A model generated the notes under the pieces. That model was not told the origin of the DNA and did no database searches. It saw only the letters and a list, made by a program, of their open reading frames with translations. Source: Spirochaetaceae bacterium (lineage in GTDB: Bacteria; Spirochaetota; Spirochaetia; DSM-27196; Alkalispirochaetaceae). From it: DNA of 40,254 nt. The position numbers and the translations under genes are program-made. Positions within the stretch are counted from its first letter, which is position 1. Each line of letters starts with the position of its first letter. The stretch covers positions 1-40,254 of the forward strand of contig REEH01000113.1 in the NCBI GenBank assembly GCA_007695175.1, written 5' to 3'. Positions 39,875 to 40,254 of the stretch are shown one piece after another.

Positions 39875-40036
39875 TTACGGAACACGGACGAGGCGCAACC
39901 TCATGTAATCAAAGGCGTCCCACGCGTACCGGCTACCTCGAACGCTCACGTCGAGCCGGCCGGGAAAGACGTCATCCCCGTAGCAGCCGCCACGTATTAC
40001 CCGAACGTTCTCGGGTGGGGCGGTCCCCACGCCTCT
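39875..40036 (-). pseudogene. C-terminal remnant of a formylglycine-generating-enzyme (SUMF1)-like gene
   Basis: Translating the minus strand gives an open stretch ending RLVRVP-stop at 39875. It contains VRVIRGGCYGDD and SVRGSRYAWDAFDYMRLRL, which match the conserved end of FGE-sulfatase domains (R-x-x-RGGSW ... R ... GFRLVR). Only about 50 codons remain before the in-frame TGA at 40037. A full domain needs more than 200 residues, so this is a decayed 3' fragment. It has no start codon with a ribosome site. The intact original or a mobile event cannot be seen. Confidence 0.65.
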
Positions 40037-40254
40037 TCAGACTTCCATCAACCGCCCACCCGTCGCGCTCACCGTATACGCTACGTAGCGCCGGATCGTC
40101 AGCTCCGGGTGCGCGCGTTGCAGCGCCACCGCGTAGCGCTCCACCTGCGCGACGTCCTCCGGCAGGGGGTGTTCCATACTCAGGATATCTGCTCGCTCGC
40201 CGGCGGAACTTTTTGGGGCCGCGTGCTCGCCTGCCGCGCGCTTACCGGTTGCGC
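40037..40254 (-). CDS. Partial gene, 3' end only; unidentified, possibly the tail of an AddA/UvrD-type nuclease
   Basis: An open frame enters from the right edge and ends at TGA 40037 (72 codons visible). The last 45 residues include PEDVAQVERYAVALQRAHPEL and end in TGGRLMEV. This resembles the Q-x-x-x-Y motif and final strands of the RecB-like nuclease domain at the end of AddA/UvrD-related proteins. The more N-terminal part is Pro/Arg/Gln-rich and uninformative. An internal ATG at about codon 26 could instead start a small protein. The identification is tentative, and the sequence right of the window would decide it. Confidence 0.45.
   Translation of the reverse strand, partial: ATGKRAAGEHAAPKSSAGERADILSMEHPLPEDVAQVERYAVALQRAHPELTIRRYVAYTVSATGGRLMEV

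Noticed and set aside
1-40254. CRISPR array, insertion sequence, prophage or attachment site
   Set aside because: No regularly spaced identical repeats, transposase or integrase frame, or terminal inverted repeats with target duplication were seen.

Overview
The window looks like a chromosomal segment of a GC-rich free-living bacterium, roughly 60-65% G+C by eye. A member of the spirochaetes (Spirochaetales) is the best guess. The reasons are FlgM beside RsmI with a sigma-28 promoter, a DUF5312-like protein beside lspA, several lipoproteins with spirochaete-style lipoboxes, and a HATPase-HDOD fusion. This placement is an inference from gene content, not from a marker phylogeny. I see no prophage, insertion sequence, CRISPR array or rRNA. 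The only decayed sequence I recognise is at the right edge.

Layout. 0.1-6.7 kb, minus strand: a degenerate NtrC-type regulator, aspS, pncA, a COG3146/DUF482 acyltransferase, a HIT hydrolase, a GHKL ATPase and a membrane zinc-ribbon protein. 6.7-10 kb, plus strand: rsmI, flgM, an iron-ADH-fold protein without its metal ligands, and a TrmH/SpoU methylase. 10-14.7 kb, minus strand: OsmC, a glutaredoxin, a HATPase-HDOD protein and a LonB-like protease. 14.8-17.5 kb, plus strand: a SorC-type regulator, Nif3, lspA and a small membrane protein. 17.5-22.5 kb, minus strand: a DUF5312-like protein, tRNA-Ala(GGC), an MFS transporter, a FecR-domain protein and an LPP20-like lipoprotein. 22.6-25.8 kb, plus strand: an LpoB / COG3014 / LPP20 lipoprotein operon. 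25.8-27.3 kb, minus strand: an HD-GYP-like protein. 27.3-33.4 kb, plus strand: MoxR, DUF58 and a transglutaminase fused to a TPR protein. 33.4-37.6 kb: fabH facing fabD-fabG-fabF. 37.6-39.8 kb: hypA-hypB, convergent with a multi-cysteine iron-sulfur protein. At the right edge lie the tail of a formylglycine-generating-enzyme-like gene and the 3' end of an unidentified gene.

How the parts work together. flgM points to flagellar hierarchy control, and its sigma-28 promoter overlaps the rsmI stop codon. The two divergent lipoprotein operons at 22.5 kb, lspA, and the MoxR/DUF58/transglutaminase set all concern the cell envelope. The fab genes supply fatty acid initiation and elongation but no acpP is present between them. 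hypA/hypB imply a nickel enzyme elsewhere in the genome.

The most notable sequence-level pattern is regulatory. At least eight first-in-operon genes have a sigma-70-like -10 box ending 6-8 nt before the start codon and no Shine-Dalgarno sequence. Genes inside operons mostly carry clear GGAGG-type sites. This predicts widespread leaderless mRNAs and was used to choose several start codons.
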